Shown here in pieces: positions 63,700 through 64,000 of a stretch of 64,000 nt of DNA. Location: the NCBI GenBank assembly GCA_036924085.1, contig JAVGWX010000008.1, forward strand, positions 48,467,019 to 48,531,018, given 5' to 3'. The DNA is from Ariolimax columbianus (lineage: Eukaryota; Mollusca; Gastropoda; Stylommatophora; Arionidae). The notes under the pieces are model-generated. The model was not told where the DNA came from. It was given only the letters and a program-made list of their open reading frames with translations, and ran no database searches. The position numbers and the translations under genes were made by a program. Every line of letters begins with the position of its first letter. Position 1 is the first letter of the stretch.

Positions 63700-64000
63700 A
63701 AATATTGGCACGTTACCTCTTTGTTAAAGGCAACGCAATTCTTGTTGACCAAATGACGTCGTGCTTTATAAGTCTTTATTGTATGACATCGTTATAATAA
63801 ATTCAACATTGCCACTGCCGAGCTTTGTACCTGTGGCACAGCTCCCATGACAACGGGGCACATATTGCAGTCCACTGGTGAAAGAAGTAGCACATGACAA
63901 CAGGCAATTTCCTTCCATGACAACCTGCACGGAAACGTATAGAACCTCGAGTTGACTGCTGCCTTTATTAGAGAAGTTGAAATCCAAGGCTGAAGACGAA
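63700..64000. other. Unassigned terminal stretch
   Basis: A 73-codon minus-strand frame (63987-63766), open up to near the window edge, contains NCLLSCATSF and CHGSCATGTKLG. It could be part of an exon that continues outside, but no family or splice signal is recognised. Confidence 0.2.

Overview
The window looks like non-coding animal DNA, most probably from an invertebrate and possibly a mollusc (the phylum is my inference). The signs are about thirty LINE (non-LTR retrotransposon) fragments, tRNA-derived SINEs, Tc1/mariner and hAT remnants, and very many minisatellites. There are no operons, ribosome binding sites or long uninterrupted reading frames outside repeats. I found no host protein-coding gene, rRNA gene or intact tRNA gene that I can support. 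Almost every long open frame is either a broken LINE or a tandem repeat that happens to lack stops.

Layout. 0.4-5.3 kb: a LINE remnant with reverse transcriptase (RT) and RNase H domains between two copies of a 390-bp repeat, each followed by a 41-bp minisatellite. 5.4-9.2 kb: LINE 3' ends, including a CR1-like piece, a nested LINE-in-LINE, and three arrays of about 35 bp. 9.5-14.4 kb: the longest element, a minus-strand LINE with endonuclease, RT, RNase H and a terminal Cys/His motif, all decayed, headed by a 45-bp tandem array. 14.4-25.7 kb: more LINE 3' ends, five arrays (30, 30, 46, 35 and 19 bp), a hAT-like element, and retroposon families A, D and E. 26.4-28.8 kb: a 34-bp satellite with higher-order structure. 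29-36.8 kb: a duplicated segment carrying a SINE insertion, a 23-bp array, two mariner foldback elements, and about 1.1 kb of TAG trinucleotide repeat. 37-47.9 kb: SINEs, E and D copies, and LINE fragments. 47.9-64 kb: large arrays of 25, 22, 38, 38, 16-20, 38 and 31 bp separated by D, E and LINE pieces.

The parts relate as a repeat ecology, not a pathway. LINEs with APE-type endonuclease and RT are the likely source of the machinery that moved the non-autonomous families A-E, several of which have visible target-site duplications (TSDs). The most interesting theme is that some minisatellites have clearly grown out of the ends of these retroposons. The terminal 31 bp of family D is amplified about 20 times at 62.8-63.4 kb. 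The terminal 37-38 bp of family E is present in 1, 2, 3 and about 15 copies at different loci. A 46-bp array at 17.9 kb resembles the 5' half of a tRNA. Families A and D also share a conserved internal core of about 44 bp. All repeat lengths, copy numbers and alignments were made by eye and are approximate.
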